Positions 23,001-36,175 of a DNA stretch of 64,000 nt are shown one piece after another (the stretch's first letter is position 1; every line of letters begins with the position of its first letter). Under the pieces are notes generated by a model. That model did not search any database. It worked only from the letters and a program-made list of their open reading frames with translations, and had not been told where the DNA came from. The translations under genes and the position numbers were made by a program. Location: assembly GCF_014356525.2 (NCBI RefSeq), contig NC_052505.1, forward strand, positions 25,131,432 through 25,195,431. The letters are read 5' to 3'. This DNA comes from Nilaparvata lugens. Taxonomy: Eukaryota; Arthropoda; Insecta; Hemiptera; Delphacidae.

Positions 23001-26000
23001 TAATCTAACTGTCCATAATCTCAGTTGCAATAGAGTGGATTTTCTTGAAGTTCCCTGGAAAGAGTCACATGCAATCCACAACAGAATAATAAAAAATATA
23101 AAAAATACTGTTAATGACAGTATTTGATTAACATTGGTGATGCTATCCTTGTCTATCATTCGACAAAGCAGATAGCGCTATCATTTCTATATCTGTGTTA
23201 CCGCCAACCAGTTGGCCGTAACAATCTAAAATGTGGCCAGGTCGTTTCTCAAAAATGTAGAGATATAATTAATTGACAAAATATTCAATCTCAATTTTGC
23301 AAATTTATTATTTAATCATTGGAAAATATATTTTCTTGACGAATGGAATACAGGCCTTATTGATTATTTCAAACAAGAAAGAACCGGTAATATTAAACCA
23401 AATATACCGGTATAGAAGGCAGTGGTAAGGAAGAGAATCGACAACGCTGTTCTCCTATCTTTCTCCACTGTCATTATAACATGGATCTCACTATAGAAAT
23501 TACAATAACTTATTAGTTTTCCTGTAACTCCCATTTTTCCAATAAAGATAGTTATATCTTGTTGAATCTGCATTTTTCGAGAGAAATTGTCAGTCTACAT
23601 TTTTTTGGAAAAACATGAGTTGAGGAGAAAATCACTGTACACGTTTCCAAGGACGAGTTTTGTTGGTTTCAGCTACTGTAGAGTACCTCACTAATATGGC
23701 TCATGCCGTCGGACCAACAGGAGGAGGGTTCCTGCTCATAGTAAAACAATGCTATCAAATGTTGCTGTTTTTTATATTTCCGGTGCTTCATTCTGTTCAG
23801 TATGGCTCTTGTCGATGATGTCTATACATAATTAGCAGGATAATAGTATTATAGTATTAATAGTATAGACCTACAATTCCGTGTTTTGTAAAGAATCACA
23901 AAAAATTATGTTGAATGTTATTTTTAGAGGTGAATAATCCTATATATTTTTTTATTATAACATGTTGAAGGCTATGTGAATTTATTGCTTTTAAAAGATT
24001 CGACTACTTGTAAATGGTGAGTGGATCTGCTTTATTCTATGTAAAAATGTCATTAAAATTGTCTGGTATTGTAGAGATGATTCAAGTATATCTACACAAT
24101 ACTGGAATATGATTGACTTTCTAGTGACAACAAAAAAGTGTTAACCTATGTGACGCTTCTGTGGTTACTATTTCAATCCAATTGAAAATAGGTGGGTAGT
24201 GTCCCACTTGAGGTTTCCAGTCAGAGCCGCCCCTGATCATTAGTGCAAAAACTTTTGCAACAAGTTATTTCCAATAACCCAGCCTTTTTCGCTATTCTAA
24301 ACAAGTCTCCGGTTCCATAAGCAACGGATTAGCGATGTTCTACTGTACTAGAATACTGCGTATACTGTACTTCATTCCGGAAAAATATGAAATTCTTTAA
24401 CTTCTTAAAATGTATGTATTCAGGGCTACTTATTTTTTATATATAAAATAACATCATAGTACACTTTTTTCGAAAAGTTTTTAATATAAAATAACAGATT
24501 AAAACACTCAGATTTTAAAACCTGAAGATGATGTGAAACATCGAAACTAGTTGTTTTAATTGTTATTTTACATTAAAAACTTTTCGAAAAAGGGTACTAT
24601 GATGTTATTTTATAGATAAAATTCTATAAATTCGTTTGAATATGCTCCTTGGAAGACAACGTCAACGGAGGACTCACACTCGATATTGTCAGGGAAGTCG
24701 GTGTGAATGTGCTTGTAGGTGGCGAGAGCCTGCTGATAGTTGCCGCTGCGCCGATAGCAGGAGCCAATGAGCAGCCGCCATTTTGGCTCGTTGGGCTGCA
24801 TGCTCGCCGCCCGCCGGTAGAAGGAGACCGCCTTCTCGGACACGTGCAACGCCACAAAGTAAGCGCCCAGCCAGTCCAGCACGACAAAGTTGGACGGAAA
24901 GTGGCGGTAGGACTGCAACAAAGTGGTACACAAACTATTATTGTTTGGCAGCAACAAAGTGGTACACAACCTATTATTGTTTGGCAGCAACAAAGTGGTA
25001 CACAACCTATTATTGTTTGGCAGCAACAAACGTTATAGGGCGGTAGGGCCTACATCTATATATTATACAAGTTCTGATGAGCATACAAGGTGCGGTAGAA
25101 AGGATGAACGGTTTTCAAAAAAGTAATATGTCGTTACCTGTGCATAAAAAAACATTTATTTACAGAACAATATTCACATTATCTTACAATTTTAGAAAAT
25201 TAATGTTTGAAAACAATATCTGACAGGTGACGGCCGTTTTCAGCGATGCACTTTACAAGCCGCTCTCGGAAGTTGGTTTGTACTCTTTCTAACATTGCCC
25301 TGCCAATTTGTTCGACTTCCTCACGAATTGCTTCCTTTAGTTCTTGAAGTGTACGTGGTTTATGCTGGTAAACACGTGACTTCAGGAAACCCCACAAGAA
25401 GTAGTCGCACATGGGCAGGTCTCGAGAACGAGGAGGCCAATCAATCTCACCAAACCGAGAAATGATGCGACCACGAAAAACAGCCCGAATTGCTTCCATT
25501 GAATTTCTTGCTGTGTGAGCTGTCGCCCCGTCCTGCTGAAACCATACTTGCCGGATAGGAATATGTTTCCTTCTTAATTCAGGTAGGAAGAATTCAGTGA
25601 ACATCTGTCTATAACGTTCTGAGGTTACAGTTACAGTGGTCCCGTTGTCGTCTTCAAAAAAGTATGGACCAATAACAACTGTACTGCTCACAGCACACCA
25701 AACTGTCACTTGGGGACTGTGTAATGGTCTCTTATGCATTAATTTTGGATTTTCATCTGGTCAATAACGATAGTTCTGCTGATTAACGGTACCATTCAAA
25801 TGAAAATGTGCTTCATCTGTCGTAAACAAAATGATGTTTTCATTTTGGTCAAGTATGGCCTCCATTTCTCGAGCAAAATTCAGCCGCTTTACATAATCGC
25901 CAGGATTCAATTGTTGAACCATCGCCATTTTGTAAGAATAAAATCCTAGATCTTTATGTAAAATACGCCTTACTGACCGATCACTGATGTTCAGTTCAGA

Positions 26001-29000
26001 AGAATGTCTCATAGCAGATCGATTAGGACTACGGAGTATGGCTTGCCGTTCTCTTTCCACATTTTGTGGAGTGCGTACAGTGCGATGAGCCGCTGGTGGT
26101 CGTTTATTCATTACTGTTCCTACTGAATGAAATTATTTTACCCAACGTAAAATGGTGTTACGAGTGGGTACATTGTCATTTCTCGCAAGATTGAAATGAC
26201 GACGAAACTCGCGCTGAACTGTAATGATACTCTCATTATTACGCACAAAGCTGTCGTGAGTAAACACACGATGTTGCACATTCCACGAATCCACGATGCC
26301 GACTAAACAATGACTAGAAAAAATGGTATGATCTACCGAACACATGTTCACTTCAGCTGGCCCACCCGACTACCCAGATCAGAATACTATCTGTTCTAAA
26401 AACATCCATCCTTCCTGCCGCACCCAGTATTATCTCATGTTCGACTTGAGAACAATATCGAGTGCCTCCAATCAGGAGAAGGGCGCTCAAGGTCTATCAT
26501 GGATGTTTCTTGATTCAGATCCGCTACATTGTACTTTTTTGGCGGGGGTTAACGGGCCATAGAGTTCTTCCTGATAGAAAAAAGGCATTTGCATTCTTGG
26601 TGGAGTTAACTCCTTTGGTCGTGCTTCCTGCAAGCCAATTTTCAAAGACTCAGGACTACTGAAGGTTCTAGCTCTTAATTATTTGCAAGCGATTCTGTTT
26701 GTTATAAAGAATGGGCATACATTTGAATCAAACAGATCCCAACATTCGCATTGCACCCGAAATAATATTATTCAATTCACAGAACAACTTTGTTTGAGAG
26801 AGGACCATGATTTGATATGTCATGGTTTGATCGTTCTGGATTGATGCTCTTCAATCAGCTCCCCACCACATTGATAAATTCAGATGTCAAGACGCTGTCA
26901 AGAACTCTGACTCAAAGACGGTTAGATAGAGTATCATGTTGGGTAAATGCTGTAAAACTGTTAGGGAATAGAAAATTACAATTTCGCATGATGCAAGAGC
27001 TCTGCTCACTTGAGCGACTGAACGTGATCAACTAACAATAATAATAGGTAGTTAATTAATAACTGATAGGATGAAACACTTGCAGACCCATCTTAGTCAA
27101 GTGGAAACTTTCATCTACCTGATCCCAATAAATGTGCAATGAAATTATTGATACAGTAGAATTCTCAGCATTCGTTGAATGAAAAGCATTACGGTAATAA
27201 TACGGTTATTATCTCCTAAACCACACAACAAAATCTGCCACACGAAAAGAAAATAAAACTATTAACGTTATCCAAGTTTTTACAAGCAACTACAGTCTCT
27301 GCTGACATCAGTATGACACCTAGGCCTACATTACAGCTTGACTTGTGCATGAAGTAATAAGTAATGAATAAATTGAGATGTTTTTCAAGCAATATGATTT
27401 TAAATCAGGAAAGCTGGTGGTTCAGGTAGAAGCGGTCACCCGTCCAACGAGAGTGATAGTACTCGTTACTAAAGGATGTGTTGGCTGGGTCAACCACTAT
27501 GGAAGTTAACATTCAATTTACGAATGAGTCCATTTCGAGTGACTGAATAAAAGTCGTTTTAGTCAACGTAGTAAATATGTTTTGATAATATGAAATTACT
27601 ACTGAAAAATGATAGCAAAGCATAGCAATGACGATCTCACCTCAAAGTAATAATGATATGCCTGTTGTTTATCATTCTCATTATCGTAGATCTCACCAAG
27701 CTTCTGCAATACTCCAGGATCAGATGGAACAATACCAAGTAACTGTAAAAACCTAAAAAATAGAACACATTCGTTAGAATTGATAACTTTGTTGACTTCT
27801 CACAAAAACAAAAACAAATACTCAAAATGAATACTCAAGAGTAAAAATATCAATGGCGCAGACATACTTTATTAGAGAGGCTCTGAAAGGATTTTCTCCC
27901 ATCTACTAATGATAAAAAGAAGATTCTTTGCACTGATCGAATAATATTATTGGAGTTACAATTCAAAGGAGAACTCTTAATATTTATTTATTGCATAAAC
28001 ATACACTGCTGTCAAATATTTTCACAATTTGAAAGGAACTAACTTTTCAAACTATTGCCAACAATAATCCTTTACTTGGAATATTGTTGTGAAAACACAT
28101 AGCTGTATCACACATTTCTACTAATGCAGACTCTTTGGGTGTGATCACATTGAATGCGTATACGTGCAAGTGCAAGATTGGTTATGCATGACCAAGCGTG
28201 CAGATGAGAAACTAAACTGGTAAGAGCAATAGGAACAATCACACTGAACGCTTGCACTTGCCGGTTGCGTTCAGTGAGAGCAGATACATGCGTGTTTCAA
28301 TGGCATTTTTTAATTGTTTTTCAGCTCATGTATGATCTGACGTGCACTTGCACGCATACGCATTCAACATGATCACACTCTAAGGCCGGTTACAGAGCTC
28401 GACCGACCGTCAGTGCGTATTTACCATCCTGACCGTACGCATCAATGAATCAGTTTTACACATTCAGAGCTCGACCGACCGTCAGTGCGTATACACCATC
28501 CTGACCATACATCAGTTTTTCTGACTCACAAAATGGACGCCTTTACAGATTGTTTATTTGCAGCTCATTATCTTCGTAAACGAAAGATTAAAAGACGTAG
28601 ATATCACGTATCAACATGATTTAAAAGAAAAAAAAAACAAAAAAAACGTAGATATCAAGTTCACCCGATGGTCGCCCAAAGAGCATTTCAAAGGGAATTT
28701 AGTACCATTTACGTATCATTGCTTGGGGTGAAGATACATTTTTCAACTACCTCAGAATGTTCATCAGAAATTTTTATGAGTTATTTCGAGCTTGTATCAC
28801 CATTGGGAATACTTGCAGTCACTTCAAGTTACGGATCAAATAAATGTAGATAATATTAATAATACATGATTTTTCCAATAAATAATTTAGAAATGATTGA
28901 AGAAATGTATAGAAAAACTCTGAATTCAAATAGACACTATTAGTTGAATTCATTTATTATGCTATTCAATTCAATATCAGCTGATTGTCGGGCAGAGGTG

Positions 29001-32000
29001 TCAGCACATTGATTATGTTGCGATCGGGCTACTGATCAGTACAGCTCTGAAAGCTTCTATTTGCTTCAATAGCGCGTCAGTCGACCGATGGAACGGATGC
29101 GCACGAGCTCGACCGATGGTCTTCGTACGCTGTATAAAACGCATGGTCCTGACCGTACGCATGCGTGCCGTCAGTCGAGCTCTGTACGGATACATGGAAT
29201 ATCTATGGAAAAGACAAGCGCGACTGACGTACGCACTGACGGTCGGTCCAGCTATGTAACCGGCCTAAGCTATCAACTTCTCAATTTCAGGATTACCAAC
29301 ATCTATCTTAATTGAATGATGGCAGCATGATTAAAGTCTTGCGTTAATTTTGGGATATTTATTATTACATTTCCAAAACAGGACATGCTTTATTAGTTAT
29401 TGTTACTCATGGGGCTTAGTTGTATATATGTGAGCTTCATTAAAACTCACACAATATGCCACCTGTCAATTACTATAAATGTTACATACAAGATTGGTTT
29501 TATTTGATAAATTTTTCAATATATTAAGCCTAATTTAGGCTTATACTTGGGCTTATAATTTAGGTGGAATACTGGTGCAATCAATAGCAATGTGCGCAGG
29601 TGCACTTGAATTAATGAGACGCATTTACCAATCGACCGCTTGCTCAGTATCACCGATCAGCTCATGCAAATGTCCCAGCTGATATAGCACATGGGGGTGA
29701 TGGTTGATAATTGCATGCAATTTCAGAAAGTACTCGAGAGACTCCTCGAACAATCCTTGCTGTTTTGTTACAAGACCTGATACAAACATCAACATAAAAT
29801 GCATTTCCAACATTGATTCTGATAATTATTGCTTCAAGATACAAAAAAGTATTGATTATCAGAAACTACTCTCAATGTGCAGAGGTTTGAATCCATGCTA
29901 AGAAACCTAACAGAATTATGTTATCCTGAAACATAGAACATAAGGGATTTTGAATTATACATCTAAATTGTAACAATCGGAAGATATTGTTGATCGAGAA
30001 CTAAAAATCATCGGAGTTGATTTTTTTATATAAATTTTACTCATTTTTGAAAAATCATAACTCGGTACTTATTGGAGATAAAGAGTTCCGAATTATCTAA
30101 TTTTATAATCTGAAAAGGGCGAGAGCAAATTTTTCTGTCCGATTAATGGATTTGGCAGAAATAGCTGATAACTGGAAAATGAACTGAAAATACGAGGTTT
30201 TTGGGCCACCCTGTATCTAGCATAAGGAAATTTTGCATGAAGAAATTGGTTCTGGACTTTTCTCAAGTATCCAAATAACATATTAAAAAATTAGAACTAC
30301 AAAATAAATTGCAAGCACACCCCCTTTTTTATGTCTATATTGACTGGACTACTAGCATTTTGATGCGTTTTTTTTTCTATTCTCATAGCACACAAACTAT
30401 ACGGGTTTCGTCCCAGTCATTTTTATTTTGCCCCATATTGTTGTAAATTTATTAAATAAACTTGACATACAGAGTTCAGGGTGATTTTGTGTCCTGTCAC
30501 TCAATTTTTAATGTGATTTATAAAACGGAAATTTAGTTGTAATAAAAATGTATAGTTGTTATACAAAGTGCGGCAGTCAATCGGGCGATTTTGCAACAGC
30601 GCTTGTGTTCGTTTGGCTGGAGTGGGGAGAACGATGCTACGCCCATCGTGTAGAAAACTTTAAAGCATTTTAGTAGCAATGGAGCAGTGGACAGGAGCAC
30701 AGCGTGCTTATGCCGTAAAATCATTTTATAAAAACAGGGACAGCTATGTGATCGCTCAGCGTGAATTTAGAAGAGAGTTCGAGATTCATCGTAATAATGC
30801 TGTTCCATCAGCCAATGCCATAAAGACCTGGGTTCGTAACTTTGAGGCAACTGGTTCTACAGTGAAGAAGAGAGGTGGTAGTGCAAAAAAAGGTCGTACA
30901 CCAGAGAACATAGCGGTAGTTGGAGTAATGAGCGATGTTAGCAGAAGACTTACTGAGTGCATACATAGGAATGGTGGACGTCTGACAGATGTTATTTTTC
31001 GAAAATAAGACTTTTCTTTTCTATTTTTTTAGTTTTATGAGTTTGTAAACTAAATGCTACTATCTTTACTCTGTGTTTTTGTATGTTTCATGTCAATAAA
31101 TCTAATCATTCACTCTTGAGAACGCTTTTAAAATCGCCCGATTGACTGCCGCACCTTGTACATACAAGATCATTTAATATTTAGCTCTCATTTCTCAGGA
31201 TAGCCACTAACGGTTGAACGAGCAGAGAAACGCCTCGAGCAAAATTTTTGGAAGTAAGCTTTTTGTATATCCAATTTATGTTGTTTATTTTTTCTTCGCT
31301 GCTCTATTTGTTAAATTGTTTTTCTATCAAGATGAATCTTAATTTTCCAGTGGTTTATTTACTGTTATTGGTTGTTGATTTTATGTTAGAAGCCTCTCGC
31401 AGATTTAGGGTCGTTTGCACAGTATAGATTGCTAAACTCGATTAAGTTATCTGAAAGTTTAAACTTGATTCGGTTTTCTCAGAGCATTTACTAATCCAGT
31501 TTAAGTTAAACTAGTTTAGCGTTAAGTTGGTAATAGAATGTCATCGTTTATAATACCAGGAAGGCTGATTATTACAGGAAATTTGTTATTTGTTTACAAA
31601 CCATCAGTAAATTGAGGTTATATGTAGCTACTATTCTTTTGTTCAAAAGAATGTGTGAATGTTTTGTCCACAGAGCTGTAAGCTGTAACCTACAGTAATA
31701 AAAGTGGAAAGCAATCAAGAATTTTTTAAAAACATATGTTTAGTTGGCACCAAAAAATATATTTTAAAATGTAAGATAGAAAAGTTATTTTGTTAAGCTT
31801 TAATCTACTACGGTCTTTCTCATTTATTAGAAATCTCTCGAAAGCGAAATATGTCAGTTATGTGTTATTAAAAACATGTTTTCTAATCCAAGACCACTGT
31901 TAAAAATTGTCTTAATTTCTAAAGTGGATTATTCAATCAAATACTAAATTGGCAGTTGCTTTACTCAAGCGAAACCGTAAAAAGTTCTCTATCATCCCAG

Positions 32001-35000
32001 AAATTTAAATTATTCGTTTTTTGCCCAATTTTTCTCAGTTTTAAAATTTCTTCGCAGTCATCTTTATCAATCGCATTAAAAACTTCTATCAATTCATCCA
32101 TTATAATTATTTTTACATTCAAATAATGATTCACTATAACCTAAATAATTACCATCGTCTACAGAAGTAATAAAAACAACCGTCGAAAAAGAATTTATTA
32201 TGAGCTGTTTCCCCATCATATCTTTACAAATGTCAAGTTAATCAAAATTATTTGGTTTAAACCTCCTGCTTTGGAGGTTTAAACTTACCCAGAGATTAAA
32301 CTCAATACAGAGTTTAAACTGATACTGTACAAACGGAATTTTAGTTTAAACAAAAAAAAAACCCAGATTTGGTTTAAGCTTTAGCTTAAACTTGCACTGT
32401 GCAAACGGCCCTTAGTGTATGACATGCACGTTCAACACCGATAGTGGTCAGCCTTAGTTACTGTGATTAAAGAATATGCTCGAAATGTCCACCCATTGAG
32501 GTTATACAGTATACAAGCTTCGACTCTTTTCACCATATTCATGTTCCATGGTAAAACACATTCTGTTGATAAAATGACCGGAATCCACACAGAATGTTAC
32601 ACAGCTCAAGGATAATCAACTCGTTCAGGATATGATGTTTCACCTCTATCTTTTATAATCAAGCCTACTGGATATTCATAATTTATTCAACTGTACTTTG
32701 AGGAATAAATAAGTATTTATTTAATGAATAGAGCTAACAATACAATAGTCAGGAAAGAAAAACCAGGCCATTGTCCAAAACTTCTTCTAGTTCTTAATTT
32801 TGTCTGAACCCATCCAAATATTATGTAGGTTATGTCCATATTAATTTCTACACCAAATCATCCTAAAATTGTAAAAAATCCTAAAATTTTAATCCAAAAA
32901 TTGAAACCGATAATCTTTGTTGTGGCGCAAACCAAATGTGGATTAGTACAGTAAAATGTTTGTTTCCAGAAAGTCTTTCAATATAATATGGGAATACATT
33001 CATAATTTACTATGATATGGGTGATTTCGAATAGCCTATAAGTAGTTATAGTTATGTTTGATATATAAATACATACCTAGATTATAGATGGCTTCAACAC
33101 ATGAGGCGTCATTGTCCAAAGCGAGGGTGTAGAGATCCTTGGCTCTGACTAGTTCTCCCCTGCTGAGACTGCAATTGCCCAGGTTGACATAGGCTCCAGC
33201 ATTGTACCCATCAGCCTCTTTGGCTGCCTCCCCGCTTTTCTCCGCTTGTTCAATGTCTCCTTGCTATCAACCGCAACACAAATCAAATTTATTTGACTTA
33301 AAATAAGAAAATGGACAATTAATCAATCAGAAAAACACTGAACTTAATTATTATAAGACAACAATTCAATGAGAATACTTAAAATTGTCAGAACAACGCA
33401 TTTACAAAATAATTAGAAACTAGTTTGTTTGTTACACTGCTATTCATCTACTACGTAAACTTTGAGAATCAATGAGCACACTATTTATGTGGAATTATAT
33501 ATAATGTTATATACAAATAATAAATATATAAATAATAGATAAATAATGCCAATGATTTGGCTGGTGCAGGTCTGGTGTCAAGAGAGCTGATCATATTCAG
33601 GGTCTCTGATATGACTTAACGACTGCTTTTAGGCAGCCGGGAACGACAGTTTAAGGCTGTTCGGTACACTTTTTTATTTAAATTGGATAATCTTTTTCAA
33701 TATAATTGTTAAGATCATTATAAGAGTGAGAAAAAATGGCAACTGAAATTTTCAAGTGGTCTAATAAGCGAGTTAAGGGTTGTTGAAGTGCTAACTTTCC
33801 AGATTCCGTTTTCTTTCCAGATCATAAACGGTTTCGACTATATTAACAGAACTTCTCTTAAATATTCAAAAAGTGTATTTCCAAACAAAAATATTTTATT
33901 CCCCATATCGTTCATAAATAAAAAAGTAACATTTTTTGTAAATTCGATAACTTTTTTATTTTGGCATAAATCGCGAAAAAACGCATATTAGAACTAAGCC
34001 AATGATATACTGAATGTATTAAAAAAACTTCAATGGAAAATTCCAAACCGTTTATGATCTGGAAAGAAAACGGAGTTAGCACTTTCAACAACCCAAACTC
34101 GCTTATTAGACCACTTTAGTTGCCACTTTTTCTCACTCTTATATCACTCTTTTCTCACTCTTTAATTGATCTTAACAATTGTATTGAGAAAGATTTTACA
34201 ATTTGAAAAAAGTTTACTGAAAAGCCTTAACGTATGAATTCGAAACGCGGGAATGACCCAAGAAAAATATCAGGTTAGCCGAAATTCAAACTCGGGGCCT
34301 CAAAGGTAGCGTCTTTCACTACGGCCACTACACTACATACGATGACTTGGGTAGACACATTTAATAGATCTCAAGCCAAAATGATAACTTTTAAATTTAC
34401 AGATTGAAAGAATATGTGAAGCGGGTCTGGTCGCTTTGGCTTAGTATAAAATGAAGCGCTTCTATCCAAAGATTGTCAGCTTAGTGTAATTTGGGAATTT
34501 TGGCGAATAGTTTTTGAATAGTAGCTCTCATAGGAATTCCTTCTAGCTACCCTCAATGTAGTATGCACCCTCGATTTGTAGTATCAGAAGTCTGGTAGAT
34601 GATAGCAATTAATTAGGTAAGGATTTCTTTGATATTTTTTTCGTTTAATACTTTTAAATGTGTTTTTGATAATTTTGAAACACACACAAAAAATCGATTC
34701 CCCTTTCGGATTGGTCCAGTTTCAGATATGTTCGACGAGTGAACCATATTACACATTTCTACATCAGGAGGAGAATAGCAACAATTCTAAACATCACTGA
34801 CCAAGAAATAGATGAAGGAGCAATTAGTGGCGGCAGTGCTGGCTACTTTACTGCCCTTCTTCTCGAAAGCCCTGAGGGTGTCGACGGCCTGCGGCAGTTC
34901 GCCCTGCTTCAGCAAGGTCACCGCGCGATTGATCTCAAGGTCACCGGCCAGCGGCGCGTACAGCGAGTTCTTGATAGCTTCCACGCACCAGTTGTAGCCT

Positions 35001-36126
35001 AGCCACCGACACAACACACTTCAATCTCGTTATTCAAGACTTATAACAATGTTCATCAATGCGTCAAAAAACAATTATAATAAACAGATAGCTAGATCTT
35101 TCTTAATCTATGAGTATTTATAGATATATGAGATTACGTCAAGTAATTAGTTATTAAGAGTTTTAATAACTTAGCTTTTAATAGCTTAGTTATGAAGACT
35201 TTTAATAACAAATTCGTAATAGCTGTAAAACTCTAGTTATATTGAGCACTTGAATCGTTAATTTTGAAATATCGGGGCACCGAGCTTCGCTCGTTATTTA
35301 TTTATTGATAAACAGAACACAATTTTTTAAAATGATTGGGGAAGGACTAACAGACACAGCCCAAAACTGTTTCTTCACCGAATTTAGAGTTATACACTAT
35401 AAATAGTTCAAAAAGTAGGTTATGTTCCATACACTTGAATGCAGGTCCAATTTTCAGTCCAAACATTTGAAAACAGAAAAGTTCTAATTTAGATTGTTTA
35501 CAAACCAAATTGAATAACAAAATAGCACCCACTGATCACTTACAACAGTAAAATAATGATTAACTAATCAGGAGGTACCTGATCGATGCTAATCAGGAGG
35601 TACCTTATGGATTTTATGCCTAAAGAGGCTAGACTGTTTAAACTTTTGTTTTTGCGTTTCTTTATTACTAAGACCAGGCGCACACCAGTTAGGCTGAGCG
35701 CACATCAGTTAGTCAAGACAAGACAAGACAAGACATGATCAGACATGTTTAGTCACAATACTTCACATTGCTGCTTATGACGCAACTCACACTGATTAAT
35801 CATCGCAAATAGACATGTCAACTATTATGACCAATCGTCACTAAGCGTGACTGGTCTTTTGTCTTGACTAACCGGTGTACGCCCAGTCTTAAATTATATC
35901 TGTAATTGAAAATTTGAAATATTAGTGCGGTTCATATCAAAATCGAATCAAATCATCCCAATCTGATTTTATTTGATCAAAAAGTCGGCATTTTTACTTT
36001 CCTTGCCCTATTACCATAGGTAAGGAAAGTATTGCTTTGCGAAAAAAATTAAGGTACCCCAATTTCTAAATTTCTATACGTTTCAAGTTCCCCTGAGTCC
36101 GAAAAAGTGGTTTTTGGGTATTGGTC

Positions 36127-36175
<49 letters not shown>

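Noticed and set aside
24649..25126. Several overlapping plus-strand frames opposite IFT88 exon 13
   Set aside because: Shadows of the GC-rich exon and the 36-bp repeat; the minus-strand frame alone matches IFT88.
34250..34345. Possible tRNA gene on the minus strand
   Set aside because: A- and B-box-like motifs are present, but no credible cloverleaf or anticodon arm; the shared body with 5395-5626 shows it is a tRNA-derived SINE.
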